From: Flavobacteriales bacterium
GTDB taxonomy: Bacteria > Bacteroidota > Bacteroidia > Flavobacteriales > JASBRU01
Assembly: GCA_030149285.1 (NCBI GenBank)
Contig: JASBRU010000003.1
Location: 374,001-438,000, forward strand
Length of the DNA stretch: 64,000 nt
Direction: 5' to 3'
The notes below the pieces were generated by a model. The model ran no database searches, had not been told where the DNA came from, and worked only from the letters and a program-made list of their open reading frames with translations. Below, piece by piece: positions 48,590 to 57,114 of the stretch. Every line of letters starts with the position of its first letter. The stretch's first letter is position 1. A program made the translations under genes and the position numbers.

Positions 48590-49369
48590 ATGCGGTATTT
48601 ACTACTTACACTCCTCATCATTTTCTGTACCTCTTTTACTTACAAAGAGCAGAACAAAGTAATTTTACTTAAAGGTAAGGTGGTAAATGCTATAGATGAA
48701 GACCCTCTTTATCTGGTTCACATCATTAATAAAAGAACACTAAAAGGCACAATAACCAACGAGAATGGGTATTTTGAGATTGAAATGCTTGAAACAGATA
48801 CTATTTACTTTTCTATAATTGGGTTTAAAAATTACACTTTTACTCAACCAAAAGACAGAGAACCCTATAAAGAAATAAGTATACGATTAGTTGAAGAAAT
48901 AACCTCTTTAAATGATGTAGAGCTAAAAGCCTTAAACTTAACTGGTGATATAGAAACTGATGTTAAGAATATGGAGTTTGAGGAGAAAAAACCATTATCA
49001 GTGCCCGGGTACAAAACCAAAGAAGATTTAATTGCAGAATTTGGTAGTTTAGATTCACCCGAACCAGGTGTTATGCAACCGGTAGACTTTTTATACAGCA
49101 TTTTTGGCAAGCGCCCTAAGCAGCTTAGAAAGCTAAAAACGCTTGAAGATGCCGATAGAGAAAAAGAAATAATGATGAAACGCTATGACCGAGAAATTGT
49201 AAAAAAATTAACCGGATTGGAGCGTGCTGAACTTGAAAAGCTTGCACGTTTATGCAACCTTTCAACTAGGTTTATAAATGAAGCAAATGATTTTGACTTT
49301 TTAAATGCTGTAGAAAAGTGTTACGAAGACTATAAAAAATTAGTATCCGAAGACTATTTTACTGATTAG
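48590..49369 (+). CDS. carboxypeptidase-regulatory-like domain protein
   Basis: A 259-residue exported protein: signal-like N-terminus (to about 18), then one CarboxypepD_reg-like beta domain (about 25-105: KGKVVNAIDEDPLYLVHIIN, GTITNENGYFEIEM, YFSIIGFKNYTF), followed by a charged alpha-helical C-terminal half (about 150-259). Such stand-alone domains are frequent in Bacteroidota; the function is unknown. A sequence TAGTTTAG just upstream only partly matches the -7 box. The 3' end overlaps the convergent DinB-like gene by 11 bp. The 176 bp before it hold no gene. Confidence 0.85.
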   Translation: MRYLLLTLLIIFCTSFTYKEQNKVILLKGKVVNAIDEDPLYLVHIINKRTLKGTITNENGYFEIEMLETDTIYFSIIGFKNYTFTQPKDREPYKEISIRLVEEITSLNDVELKALNLTGDIETDVKNMEFEEKKPLSVPGYKTKEDLIAEFGSLDSPEPGVMQPVDFLYSIFGKRPKQLRKLKTLEDADREKEIMMKRYDREIVKKLTGLERAELEKLARLCNLSTRFINEANDFDFLNAVEKCYEDYKKLVSEDYFTD

Positions 49370-49886
49370 CTGTACCCCATATATGTACATTATGATGACG
49401 TATAGTACTAAAGTCCAAACCAAAACTTTCATGTAATTCTACCTCAGGGTAATGATGGTAAACACCCGCTTTTATTTGTGCCATATGATGTATGGCATGT
49501 TCTATACAAAACAGTAATTCTCGTTGAAGGTTTGTTTTTGTCTCTATAACTCTATCTTCCTCTTCACTTAAATTGCTTATTAAACTTAATTGCTTAGAAA
49601 AATCTGAGACTTTAACTTGTGCTATAACTTCTTTTAGCTTTTCGCTTGCTGTTTGTTTACTGTTTTCAATGGTTTTATCTCTCTTTCTATTATCGTAGTC
49701 TACAATAGTATCTGCATTTAATAAACATAAAAAATATTCAATAATATGCCTGTAGTGTTGTCCTATATTTGCCTCAGATAATATTTTCAAATCTGTCTTA
49801 TACTGCTCATCAGTAAGTTCATTTAACAGATAGGTCATTCTCCCAAAAATATCTTCTAAACCACTTACTATATATTCTTTACTCAT
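49359..49886 (-). CDS. DinB-like (YfiT fold) protein
   Basis: A 175-residue four-helix bundle of the DinB superfamily. The metal-ligand histidines appear in NIGQHYRHIIEYF (about residues 38-50) and CIEHAIHHMAQIK. It is paralogous to the gene at 56556: both share IGQHxRHI, YDxRKR and EHAIHHMAxIK. The frame opens at a GTG at 49931, but the ATG at 49886 (MSKEYIVSG) gives the typical length, so I use it. Bacillithiol- or glutathione-type transferase and damage-induced roles are known in the superfamily; none can be assigned here. Confidence 0.8.
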   Translation of the reverse strand: MSKEYIVSGLEDIFGRMTYLLNELTDEQYKTDLKILSEANIGQHYRHIIEYFLCLLNADTIVDYDNRKRDKTIENSKQTASEKLKEVIAQVKVSDFSKQLSLISNLSEEEDRVIETKTNLQRELLFCIEHAIHHMAQIKAGVYHHYPEVELHESFGLDFSTIRHHNVHIWGTANQ

Positions 49887-49966
49887 AATTATTGTTAGAA
49901 ATTTTGTTAAATATAATGTAAGCCTACCCACATTACAAGTATATTTTTTACTAGGTTTATCATTGT

Positions 49967-50599
49967 ATGATGCTGTTTATAAAATACTTCACTTTAGCAT
50001 TAATAACTAGTTTCTTAGGCTCTGTACCATTTGGTACTGTAAACCTGTCTGTTGTAGACACCACAATAAAAGAAAGTTTTAAAGCGGGTATGTTTATAGC
50101 TATAGCTGCTTCTTTGGTAGAAATAGTATTCTCATTATTTGCTGTTCAGTTTGGTATGCGAATAACAGATTATATAGAGAAAAACCAATACATAAAACTT
50201 AGTACCATACTCGTATTTATAAGCTTAGGGCTTATTTTCTTTTTTAGGAAACAACGAGAACCTAATACTGATAAGCCAAAAAAAAAGCAGCTCAATTTTT
50301 TAAAAGGACTTTTTCTGGCTACCATCAACCCACAAGTGCTCCCATATTGGATATTGATTATTACCTATTTGCAAACAACATACATGTTAGACCTCAATAT
50401 TTATGAGCGTACACAATATGTTGTGATATTTTTATTTGGAGTTTGGCTTGGCAAAATTTTAGCCTTGTATATGTATGGTAAACTTAGCATCATTATTCAA
50501 AAAAAGGCTGTGAGAATCAGTAAACTAATGAATAAGATAATCGGATGCATCCTCTTTTTTATTGGCATTTTTCAGCTGGTGAAACTACTCGTTACTTAG
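49967..50599 (+). CDS. LysE family amino-acid exporter
   Basis: A 210-residue protein with about six membrane helices. The N-terminal SFLGSVPFGTVNLSVVDTTI, the GMFIAIAASLVEIVFSLFA segment and the second-half TINPQVLPYWILII are typical of LysE/RhtB exporters. A charged loop (about 85-105, KQREPNTDKPKKKQ) separates the halves. Substrate unknown. Transcribed divergently from the DinB-like gene; the 80-bp spacer has no consensus promoter I can call. Confidence 0.82.
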   Translation: MMLFIKYFTLALITSFLGSVPFGTVNLSVVDTTIKESFKAGMFIAIAASLVEIVFSLFAVQFGMRITDYIEKNQYIKLSTILVFISLGLIFFFRKQREPNTDKPKKKQLNFLKGLFLATINPQVLPYWILIITYLQTTYMLDLNIYERTQYVVIFLFGVWLGKILALYMYGKLSIIIQKKAVRISKLMNKIIGCILFFIGIFQLVKLLVT

Positions 50600-50692
50600 G
50601 TATTTAAACCTGCTTACACATTCATTTACAACAAGTTCCGTTATTAAAAAGTATTGGTATACATTTTGAATTATAAAATATAATTAGTACAA

Positions 50693-50712
50693 TTGTAAGA
50701 ACATTCTTACAA
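50693..50712. promoter_or_regulatory. perfect dyad, possible operator
   Basis: The sequence ttgtaagaa-ca-ttcttacaa is an exact 9+9 inverted repeat ending 26 bp before the start at 50739. There is no T run, so it does not look like a terminator; operator use is inference. Confidence 0.45.
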
Positions 50713-50738
50713 GATTACCAAAAACAATACTTGAAAAA

Positions 50739-51059
50739 ATGACGCACCTAGACTTAATTTCAAATCGATTAGCTGAAGATATTATATCTAAGCTAAGCGA
50801 AGAGGCTACTGCTTCTGGCAACGGAAAGATTGATTATTCAAACCTTATTAATGATTTGAAATATAAATTACTCATCATTGATGACTATGATATGCGTAAA
50901 GAGTTGGTAACCGACTTGTATCATGCAATTAAAGAAGAACAACTTATAAAGAAATATAATTCTATGTATCTAGACGCTTCTGATGACTCTATGGTTGAAG
51001 AGCTTACAGGTAATTTAATGGAACAAATAAAACTGAACTTCAGCACCTATTTTCATTGA
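50739..51059 (+). CDS. small acidic helical hypothetical protein
   Basis: A 106-residue soluble protein, acidic and mostly helical (AEDIISKLSEEATASG, DLKYKLLIIDDYDMRKEL, SMVEELTGNLMEQIKL), without signal peptide, membrane segment or recognised domain. It has its own unit: a perfect dyad at 50693-50712 upstream and a hairpin at 51091-51120 downstream. Coding is supported by its isolated, well-bounded frame and no competing frame. Function unknown. Confidence 0.75.
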   Translation: MTHLDLISNRLAEDIISKLSEEATASGNGKIDYSNLINDLKYKLLIIDDYDMRKELVTDLYHAIKEEQLIKKYNSMYLDASDDSMVEELTGNLMEQIKLNFSTYFH

Positions 51060-51090
51060 TTTAAAATTTTTATTACACTTTGTTGATTTT

Positions 51091-51132
51091 TGAGCCGTGT
51101 AAAGCAATTTGCATGGCTCATTTCATTTTTTC
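51091..51132 (+). terminator. probable terminator
   Basis: A 9-bp stem with one G-T pair (51091-51099 tgagccgtg with 51112-51120 catggctca), then a T-rich tail to 51132. It follows the 50739 gene. Confidence 0.6.
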
Positions 51133-51165
51133 AATTACCTTTATTTTTTTAAATCAATTTGTGTA

Positions 51166-51678
51166 ATGAAACATCTTTTTGCCCTTACCCTATTATGTTT
51201 ATCTATTGGTAATTTATCAGCTCAAGAACTTACAGAATCTGACACCGCTGCAGAAAATCTTGGTAAAGATGTATTGAAATATATAACTACCGGAGACCAA
51301 GAAATACTAAACCTATATGTAACCGTAGACGATTTAAATAGGTTTATTGACTTGCTGCCTTATAGCGATGAAAAGAAAGAGACTGAGAAAAAGTCTATAC
51401 TAGGGAATTACAACCTAAACTATCAGAAATACCAAAGAGACTGTGATAACTTAATATTCTATTTTGGTCCTAACCCAAAATATGAGTATACTTATAGCTA
51501 TGATAATGTACAGATTGAGTATGATGTATTAGAGTACGGAAGTAAAAATACAGCCGTTATAGTTCTTAATTTCAAAGAAAATTTTAAAAAACATTCAACA
51601 GACCTATTTATTGAATTGTTTGTTATAAGAACAAAAGCCGGCTGGAAGATTTATACAATAGGTAATTATAGTAATTAA
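51166..51678 (+). CDS. secreted hypothetical protein
   Basis: A 170-residue exported protein with signal peptide MKHLFALTLLCLSIGNLSAQ. The mature part has strands with Tyr and Phe (YTYSYDNVQIEYDVLEYG, TAVIVLNFKENF, DLFIELFVIRTKAGWKIYTIG), reminiscent of NTF2-like or beta-sandwich folds; I cannot name the family. The frame extends to TTG 51109, but ATG 51166 gives a clean signal peptide. First gene of a four-gene run (to 52952) with gaps or overlaps of 11, -4 and -17 bp. Confidence 0.78.
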   Translation: MKHLFALTLLCLSIGNLSAQELTESDTAAENLGKDVLKYITTGDQEILNLYVTVDDLNRFIDLLPYSDEKKETEKKSILGNYNLNYQKYQRDCDNLIFYFGPNPKYEYTYSYDNVQIEYDVLEYGSKNTAVIVLNFKENFKKHSTDLFIELFVIRTKAGWKIYTIGNYSN

Positions 51679-51689
51679 AACTTAAACTT

Positions 51690-52004
51690 ATGTTTTTCAT
51701 ATTTGGATGGGGACATCAAATGCAAACAAATGATGGTCCTGTAGAAGAAAGAGAATGCGCAAACTGTAACAATACTAAATACTGGCTATTAGGCAAAGTA
51801 TCAAATTGGTTTACCCTTTTCTTCATTCCTGTTATACCTTATAAAACTACTAGATATACACACTGCCCAATATGCGGCAACTCCGAAATACTAAGTAAAG
51901 AGCAATATGAGATGATGAAGCCCTTGGCCGATTTAAACTCTAAAGCTGCTAAATCTAACATGACGGATGAAGAATATCAGGCGCATTTAAATAAAATGAA
52001 ATGA
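51690..52004 (+). CDS. zinc-ribbon protein
   Basis: A 104-residue protein with a CxxC pair (ECANCNNTKYW) and a second (HCPICGNSEI) around a hydrophobic hairpin (VSNWFTLFFIPVIPY), the pattern of the zinc-ribbon family whose members start FxFGWG. One zinc ion is expected. Its C-terminus is charged (MTDEEYQAHLNKMK), a common end in this family. It starts 11 bp after the preceding gene and its stop overlaps the next start (ATGA). Role unknown; membrane association is possible. Confidence 0.82.
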   Translation: MFFIFGWGHQMQTNDGPVEERECANCNNTKYWLLGKVSNWFTLFFIPVIPYKTTRYTHCPICGNSEILSKEQYEMMKPLADLNSKAAKSNMTDEEYQAHLNKMK

Positions 52005-52528
52005 GAAGACCCGAAGCACATGAATATGGTAGCTTTTACAAAGGTTACATTGACCTAACTAGAGGCACCAGTATTCTCCAAAACCTTGATGACTCCTTTC
52101 AAGATACATTAGTAGCCTTAAGCTCTTTAACAGATGAAGAAGCTGAGTACGCCTATGATGAGGGTAAGTGGAATATAAAAGAACTACTCCTCCATTTAAT
52201 AGATACTGAAAGGGTATTTGTATACCGAACGCTGACTATTGCAAGGGGTGACAAAACAAAACTACCTGGTTACGATCATAATAGTTATGTAAAACAAAGC
52301 GAAGCAACGAAAAGAAAATTCACTAGTCTTATAGAGGAGTATAGTATTGTCCGTCAATCTACAATTGAGCTATTTAAAAACTTAACTGAAAAAATGCTCA
52401 ATCAAATAGGTAATGCAAATGGCTTTGATACATCTGCACTAGCTATAGGTTTTATTATTGCCGGGCATAACTTACACCATTTAGCTATTATTAAAGAAAG
52501 ATATTTACCTCATGTACAAGAAAATTAG
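52001..52528 (+). CDS. DinB family protein
   Basis: A 175-residue four-helix bundle with the three metal-ligand histidines of the DinB/YfiT superfamily: LLLHLIDTE (first His, about 62) and GHNLHHLAIIKERYLP near the C-terminus. Other features are the WNIKELLLHL helix and GYDHNSYV loop typical of DinB_2 members. It is only distantly like the other two DinB-like proteins of the window (49359, 56556). Coupled to the zinc-ribbon gene by ATGA and overlapping the next gene by 17 bp. Enzymatic role unassigned; thiol transferase activity is known in some relatives. Confidence 0.87.
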   Translation: MRRPEAHEYGSFYKGYIDLTRGTSILQNLDDSFQDTLVALSSLTDEEAEYAYDEGKWNIKELLLHLIDTERVFVYRTLTIARGDKTKLPGYDHNSYVKQSEATKRKFTSLIEEYSIVRQSTIELFKNLTEKMLNQIGNANGFDTSALAIGFIIAGHNLHHLAIIKERYLPHVQEN

Positions 52529-52952
52529 TCTGATTGCGGTTTTAGCAATTATTTTTGGCGCAGCAAGCATTAAATATTCCCCTAAAAAATCAAAAGAAAT
52601 AATTTTAAAAGCTATGTCTGACCAGCAAGAATGTTGGAACAATACAGACTTAGAGTGTTTCATGAGCTATTACCATCATTCAGACTCTATACAGTTTGTT
52701 GCTAAAAATGGGGTAAATTACGGTTGGGATAACATTTACAAATCATACCAAATAGGTTTTCCAAATGCCGAAGCTATGGGCAAGCTCACCTACACTATTA
52801 TTGATGTTGAGCTTTACGGAAAAAAGCATGCTATGGTTACCGGTAAGTTTGAGCTAGAAAGAAAAAACGACAAGCCAAGTGGCTATTTTACATTGATTTG
52901 GGAAAAAATTGATGGAAAATGGTTAATTATATCCGACCATACTAGTACTTAA
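52512..52952 (+). CDS. secreted NTF2-like (DUF4440/SnoaL-type) protein
   Basis: A 146-residue protein with an N-terminal hydrophobic segment (MYKKISLIAVLAIIFGAAS) and an NTF2-like domain (about 30-144): helix ILKAMSDQQECWNNTDLECFMSYYHH, then strands ending FTLIWEKIDGKWLIISDHTS, which is the classical closing strand of DUF4440/SnoaL-like members. Catalytic or ligand-binding role not predictable. It overlaps the DinB gene and is the last of a four-gene run. Confidence 0.83.
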   Translation: MYKKISLIAVLAIIFGAASIKYSPKKSKEIILKAMSDQQECWNNTDLECFMSYYHHSDSIQFVAKNGVNYGWDNIYKSYQIGFPNAEAMGKLTYTIIDVELYGKKHAMVTGKFELERKNDKPSGYFTLIWEKIDGKWLIISDHTST

Positions 52953-52984
52953 TTTGTTTCTTTGTAGCTACATTTTGCTACTAA

Positions 52985-54655
52985 ATGGATAAAAAAAGTA
53001 ATTCTCTTATTAATTTCTTTACAGAAAAACGACTGATAATACTTATTATCATTGGTTTACTCTTTGTTTTATTCTCTCATTTAGATGTTTTAGATCTAAA
53101 ACACGAAGAGCCCCGTAGGGCAATTGTGTCTATAGAAATGCTATTATCCGGTGAGTATGTGGTACCTCATATAAACGGAGCTATTTATTACAACAAGCCT
53201 CCCCTATTTAACTGGTATCAAATGGCTTTTTTAAAGCTACTTAACTCATGGGAAGAATGGGCTGTAAGAGTACCAAGCGTTTTAGCATTATTATTTACAG
53301 CATTAATACACTTTTTCTTTTCTAGAAAATATATTGGTAAAAAAGCGGCTTTATTGTCAGCCCTATTCTTTGTTACCTCAGCAGATATACTCTTTTATTT
53401 TTCACTACTAGGCGAAATAGACTTGTTCTATACTATGCTTGTGTACCTACAAGTAGTTAGTTTCTTCCACTTCCACCAGCAAAAAAAGTATTGGCAAATG
53501 TTTATTGTCTCTTATATTTTTGTTGCCCTAGGAGTATTAGCTAAAGGTCTACCCTCATTAGCATTTCAGGCGTTTACATTATTAGGCTGGCTTATATACA
53601 ACAGGCAGTTTAAAATGCTATTAGGTATAAAACATATTGCAGGTTTATTAGTGTTAGTTGTAATTAGTGGTAGTTACTTTTACTTATATAGCCAAAGAAA
53701 CGACCTAGAGCCTTTCTTATTAAACCTATTCTCAGAATCATCACAAAGAACAGCTGGTGAAAACCCATTAAGTGAAACCATTGCACATTTATTCAGTTTT
53801 CCATTAAGCATATTTAAATTGCTTATGCCATGGGTGTTTTTTGGAGCTTTTATATTTGTAAAAGGCTTTAGAAAAACCATAAAGGAAAATGCTTTTTTAA
53901 GCTTTGCCTTTACCTTTTTTATTGTAAATATTCCTTTATACTGGTTATCTCCGGGTACAAAAGACAGGTACTTGTATATGTTTTTACCCTTTTTACTAAG
54001 CATCATTGCTTATTTCTATGTAAATAAATCTGAAGCTTTGCCTAAGCGCAAAAAAGTAGTTGAAACTATCTTCTTGGTTCTGTTTGCTTTAATTACATTA
54101 GGTTTATGGGGCGCACCGTACATCAAGCAAGTAAAAATAATTGAGAATATCTACAGCTTAATTATACCACTATTTATACTAGGTGGATTAATAGTATGGC
54201 TATATTACAAACACACAACTCAGCGTGCGCTAATTGCTGTTTTATTTTTGGTATTTGTGCGCGCTACATACAACTTTGTGTACTTACCGGCGCATGTGCA
54301 AGACCCTGGTGTATATATTTACCAAGAGAACACTAAAAAAATGATTGAAATTACGGGTGATGAACCTGTATATTTTACCGGACGTTATTTTACTCAACAT
54401 GCATCTGCAAACTTGTTGGGCTTAGACTTTGGAGAAGCGGATTTAAAAATACCTCCATACATTCCTTTACAGCTTACCTACTACTATATGCTACACAACC
54501 ATGAGGTAGTACAATATGAAAGGTATATGGAGCCTGGCAAGTACTACTTTAGTACACTAAACATGATTAGGGACCAGAGCAACTATGAAATTTTATACGA
54601 ATTCAAGGAAAAATGGCATAATCAACAGGCTGTGCTTGTAAGACTTAAAGAGTAA
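52985..54655 (+). CDS. family 39 (PMT/ArnT-like) glycosyltransferase
   Basis: A 556-residue inner-membrane GT-C enzyme with about 11-12 membrane helices. The first periplasmic loop has the catalytic-type DLKHEEPRRA, with acidic residues followed by EPRR, and VPHINGAIYYNKPPLFNWYQ, hallmarks of ArnT/PMT proteins that use polyprenyl-phosphate sugars. A soluble C-terminal domain (about 440-555) follows. The acceptor may be lipid A or a protein; not determinable. It begins 32 bp after the NTF2-like gene. Confidence 0.9.
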   Translation: MDKKSNSLINFFTEKRLIILIIIGLLFVLFSHLDVLDLKHEEPRRAIVSIEMLLSGEYVVPHINGAIYYNKPPLFNWYQMAFLKLLNSWEEWAVRVPSVLALLFTALIHFFFSRKYIGKKAALLSALFFVTSADILFYFSLLGEIDLFYTMLVYLQVVSFFHFHQQKKYWQMFIVSYIFVALGVLAKGLPSLAFQAFTLLGWLIYNRQFKMLLGIKHIAGLLVLVVISGSYFYLYSQRNDLEPFLLNLFSESSQRTAGENPLSETIAHLFSFPLSIFKLLMPWVFFGAFIFVKGFRKTIKENAFLSFAFTFFIVNIPLYWLSPGTKDRYLYMFLPFLLSIIAYFYVNKSEALPKRKKVVETIFLVLFALITLGLWGAPYIKQVKIIENIYSLIIPLFILGGLIVWLYYKHTTQRALIAVLFLVFVRATYNFVYLPAHVQDPGVYIYQENTKKMIEITGDEPVYFTGRYFTQHASANLLGLDFGEADLKIPPYIPLQLTYYYMLHNHEVVQYERYMEPGKYYFSTLNMIRDQSNYEILYEFKEKWHNQQAVLVRLKE

Positions 54656-54658
54656 TTC

Positions 54659-55153
54659 TTATCTGGCTTTAAAAGACCAATTAAAAGTAAATACAGCTAC
54701 TACATCTCCTTTTTCATCTACACCGGTGCTTATTACAGGAATCAATACGGCTTCTTTTGTTTCATCGGCTTTTTTAAGTGCTGTAGTAAGCTCTTCACCG
54801 GAATCACAGGTAAACTTTATTTTACCCACAGCCTTTTTGGTAAACTCTGCCTTCATGTCTACAATTAACATAGACATATTTAGGTTCTCCCGTTGAATAG
54901 TATAAAAAGACAAAATACCGGTACTTGCTTCTGCTGCCATAGACAAACAAGCAAAGTATATAGATTTGAATGGGTTTTTGGTAATATACCCATACTTTAT
55001 ACCTACTACTGCATTTGTATTTGACGACTCAATTAGCTTTAAACCAACTAAAAAAGCCACTGGTAGTGAACTCAGTAAAAAGAGCTTAAATTTTAGTCTT
55101 TTCTTAAACATAAAAACTAATGTACTGTTTATTTCATTAAGTAATGACGGCAT
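54659..55153 (-). CDS. DUF4442 hotdog-fold protein
   Basis: Residue numbering uses the ATG at 55153 (MPSLLNEINST), giving 164 residues. The protein has the DUF4442 / thioesterase-like hotdog features: NPFKSIYFACLSMAAEASTG (central helix) and strands MSMLIVDMKAEFTKKAVG and DVVAVFTFNWSFKAR. The frame opens at an earlier ATG (55192), but that would overlap the divergent ndh start at 55185; I favour 55153, though both are possible. It lies convergent with the GT39 gene, 3 bp from its stop. Substrate unknown. Confidence 0.82.
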   Translation of the reverse strand: MPSLLNEINSTLVFMFKKRLKFKLFLLSSLPVAFLVGLKLIESSNTNAVVGIKYGYITKNPFKSIYFACLSMAAEASTGILSFYTIQRENLNMSMLIVDMKAEFTKKAVGKIKFTCDSGEELTTALKKADETKEAVLIPVISTGVDEKGDVVAVFTFNWSFKAR

Positions 55154-55155
55154 AT

Positions 55156-55163
55156 TATCTTTG
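55156..55163 (+). promoter_or_regulatory. -7 element of the NADH dehydrogenase gene
   Basis: TATCTTTG matches TAnnTTTG, 21 bp before the ATG at 55185; no TTG at the usual distance is visible. It argues against any start upstream of 55185 in the long open frame. Confidence 0.5.
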
Positions 55164-55184
55164 AACAACCAAAATGGTTCACCA

Positions 55185-56480
55185 ATGAACATCCCAGAAA
55201 CTAACTTACCCAGAATCGTTATTATTGGCGGCGGGTTTGGAGGGCTTAATTTAGCTAAATCGCTAAAAAATACTGAAGCTCAAGTTGTGTTAATAGACAA
55301 ACACAACTATCACACTTTTCAGCCTTTACTCTATCAAGTGGCAACTGCAGGTTTAGAGCCTGACTCTATCGCTTATCCAATCAGAAAAATCTTTAAAAAG
55401 CAAAAGAATTTCTTTTTTAGAGTAGCAGAAGTACAAAATATTCAGACCAACAATAATATTTTAGAAACCACTATTGGGAATTTGGAGTACGACCACTTAG
55501 TAATAGCTACAGGCTCTAAGAGTAATTATTTTGGCAATGATGTAATAGAGCGTTTAAGTATGCCTATGAAGTTTGTGCCTCAAGCCTTAAACTTAAGGAG
55601 CCTAATCTTACAAAACTTTGAAGCAGCCCTTTTAACCAATGATTTAGAAGAGCGAAAGAGTTTAATGAACTATGTGATAGTTGGTGGCGGACCTACAGGT
55701 ACTGAACTTGCTGGTGCCTTGGCCGAATTAAAACGCCATGTTTTACCAAAAGATTACCCTGATTTGGATTTACGCCAAATGAATATCCATATTATTGAAG
55801 CTGCACCAAGAGTTTTAGCAGCAATGTCTCCAGAGGCCTCTAGTAAGGCTTTAAAGTTTTTAAAAAAAATGGGGGTAAATGTATGGCTAGACACTATGGT
55901 AAAAGACTATGATGGAGACTTAATAAAAACCAGTAATAAAGACCTCAATAGCAAAACACTTATTTGGGCTGCCGGAGTACAAGGTTCCTCCCCTATTGGT
56001 ATTAGTTCCGATATAATTAAAGGCGGTAGAATTAAAACAGACGAGTACAATAAGGCTATTGGGTACAATAACATTTATGCTATTGGCGATGTAGCTTTGA
56101 TGGAGTCTGAAGAAAACCCTAAAGGCTACCCTATGGTTGCACAACCTGCAATACAACAAGGGAAAAATTTAGCTAAAAACTTTAAGCGTAGTTTTAAAAA
56201 CCAAAAGCTTAAACCATTCGTCTATAAAGACCTTGGCTCTATGGCAACCATAGGTAGAAACCTAGCCGTAGCAGATTTACCCAAAATAAAACTACAAGGC
56301 TTTATTGCATGGCTTATATGGATGTTTGTACACCTTATGGCATTAGTTGGCTTTAGAAATAAAGTTATTGCACTATTCAATTGGGTATGGGGTTACCTAC
56401 GTTATGACAAAGGTGTAAGACTTATTATTCGCCCTTATAAAAGAGCTACTAAAGAGCAAGAAGAAGAGGTACTATCATAA
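55185..56480 (+). CDS. ndh: type II NADH dehydrogenase (NDH-2)
   Basis: Single-subunit flavoprotein passing electrons from NADH to quinone without pumping protons. FAD-binding IIGGGFGGLNLAK (about 12-24), NADH-binding VGGGPTGTELAGALAEL (about 165), TLIWAAGVQGS and IYAIGDVA are clear, with a C-terminal membrane-binding stretch containing WLIWMFVHLMALVGF. The 431-residue length fits. The open frame runs to 54966, but its first 73 codons oppose the DUF4442 gene and lack family sequence; ATG 55185 gives MNIPETNLPRIVIIGGG. Confidence 0.93.
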   Translation: MNIPETNLPRIVIIGGGFGGLNLAKSLKNTEAQVVLIDKHNYHTFQPLLYQVATAGLEPDSIAYPIRKIFKKQKNFFFRVAEVQNIQTNNNILETTIGNLEYDHLVIATGSKSNYFGNDVIERLSMPMKFVPQALNLRSLILQNFEAALLTNDLEERKSLMNYVIVGGGPTGTELAGALAELKRHVLPKDYPDLDLRQMNIHIIEAAPRVLAAMSPEASSKALKFLKKMGVNVWLDTMVKDYDGDLIKTSNKDLNSKTLIWAAGVQGSSPIGISSDIIKGGRIKTDEYNKAIGYNNIYAIGDVALMESEENPKGYPMVAQPAIQQGKNLAKNFKRSFKNQKLKPFVYKDLGSMATIGRNLAVADLPKIKLQGFIAWLIWMFVHLMALVGFRNKVIALFNWVWGYLRYDKGVRLIIRPYKRATKEQEEEVLS

Positions 56481-56522
56481 GCTTTGTCATACAGCAGACA
56501 AAAGGGGTCTATTTTGTTTTCT

Positions 56523-56530
56523 TATATTTG
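56523..56530 (+). promoter_or_regulatory. -7 element for the second DinB-like gene
   Basis: TATATTTG matches TAnnTTTG, 25 bp before the ATG at 56556. No well-spaced TTG is seen. Confidence 0.45.
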
Positions 56531-56555
56531 TTAGAAAGTAAAACGAAAAAACTTT

Positions 56556-57077
56556 ATGGAATTACGTTTGGCGACCAAAGATATTCTTGGTCAACTGCAA
56601 TTAATGATTGACGGACTAGATGACGATACTTACTCCACCCCACTCCCCGTTCTCCACGGTTCATCTATAGGTCAGCACACGCGCCATATATTAGAATTTT
56701 ACGTTTGTTTATTCAAAGATTGCCTTTCTGATGAAAAGATAGTTAACTATGATAAGCGCAAGCGCAACCTAATGATGGAAACTCAAACGGCACACGCTTC
56801 TGCTTGCTTATATAGCATTCTTGAAGAAACTGACCAGGTTAAAGAAAACACAAAAGTAATTGTAGATGTCAATTATTCTATTGATGATGATTCAACTTAT
56901 TCCATTGAGAGTTGTTATGATAGAGAGTTGGCTTTTAATATAGAACACGCTATACACCACATGGCATTAATAAAAATAGGGCTAGACCATGTTGACCATG
57001 ATTTAGACTTGCCTTCAGACTTCGGTATTGCTCGTTCTACAATTAAGCATCAAAATAAGGCTGCTGTAAAAGCCTAA
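56556..57077 (+). CDS. DinB-like (YfiT fold) protein, paralog of 49359
   Basis: A 173-residue four-helix bundle of the DinB superfamily. The His-bearing SIGQHTRHILEFYVCL (about 37-52) and NIEHAIHHMALIKIGL (about 127-142) carry the probable metal ligands, and VNYDKRKRN lies between. The same three motifs occur in the gene at 49359, so the two arose by duplication. Transcribed alone; the next gene starts 37 bp later. Function unknown. Confidence 0.83.
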   Translation: MELRLATKDILGQLQLMIDGLDDDTYSTPLPVLHGSSIGQHTRHILEFYVCLFKDCLSDEKIVNYDKRKRNLMMETQTAHASACLYSILEETDQVKENTKVIVDVNYSIDDDSTYSIESCYDRELAFNIEHAIHHMALIKIGLDHVDHDLDLPSDFGIARSTIKHQNKAAVKA

Positions 57078-57114
57078 TTCATTATTTTTAACTTAATACA
57101 ATTATAACCACTTT

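Noticed and set aside
54966-55184. 73-codon N-terminal extension of the NADH dehydrogenase
   Set aside because: It is antisense to the DUF4442 gene, has no family sequence, and the -7 box at 55156 lies downstream of its start.
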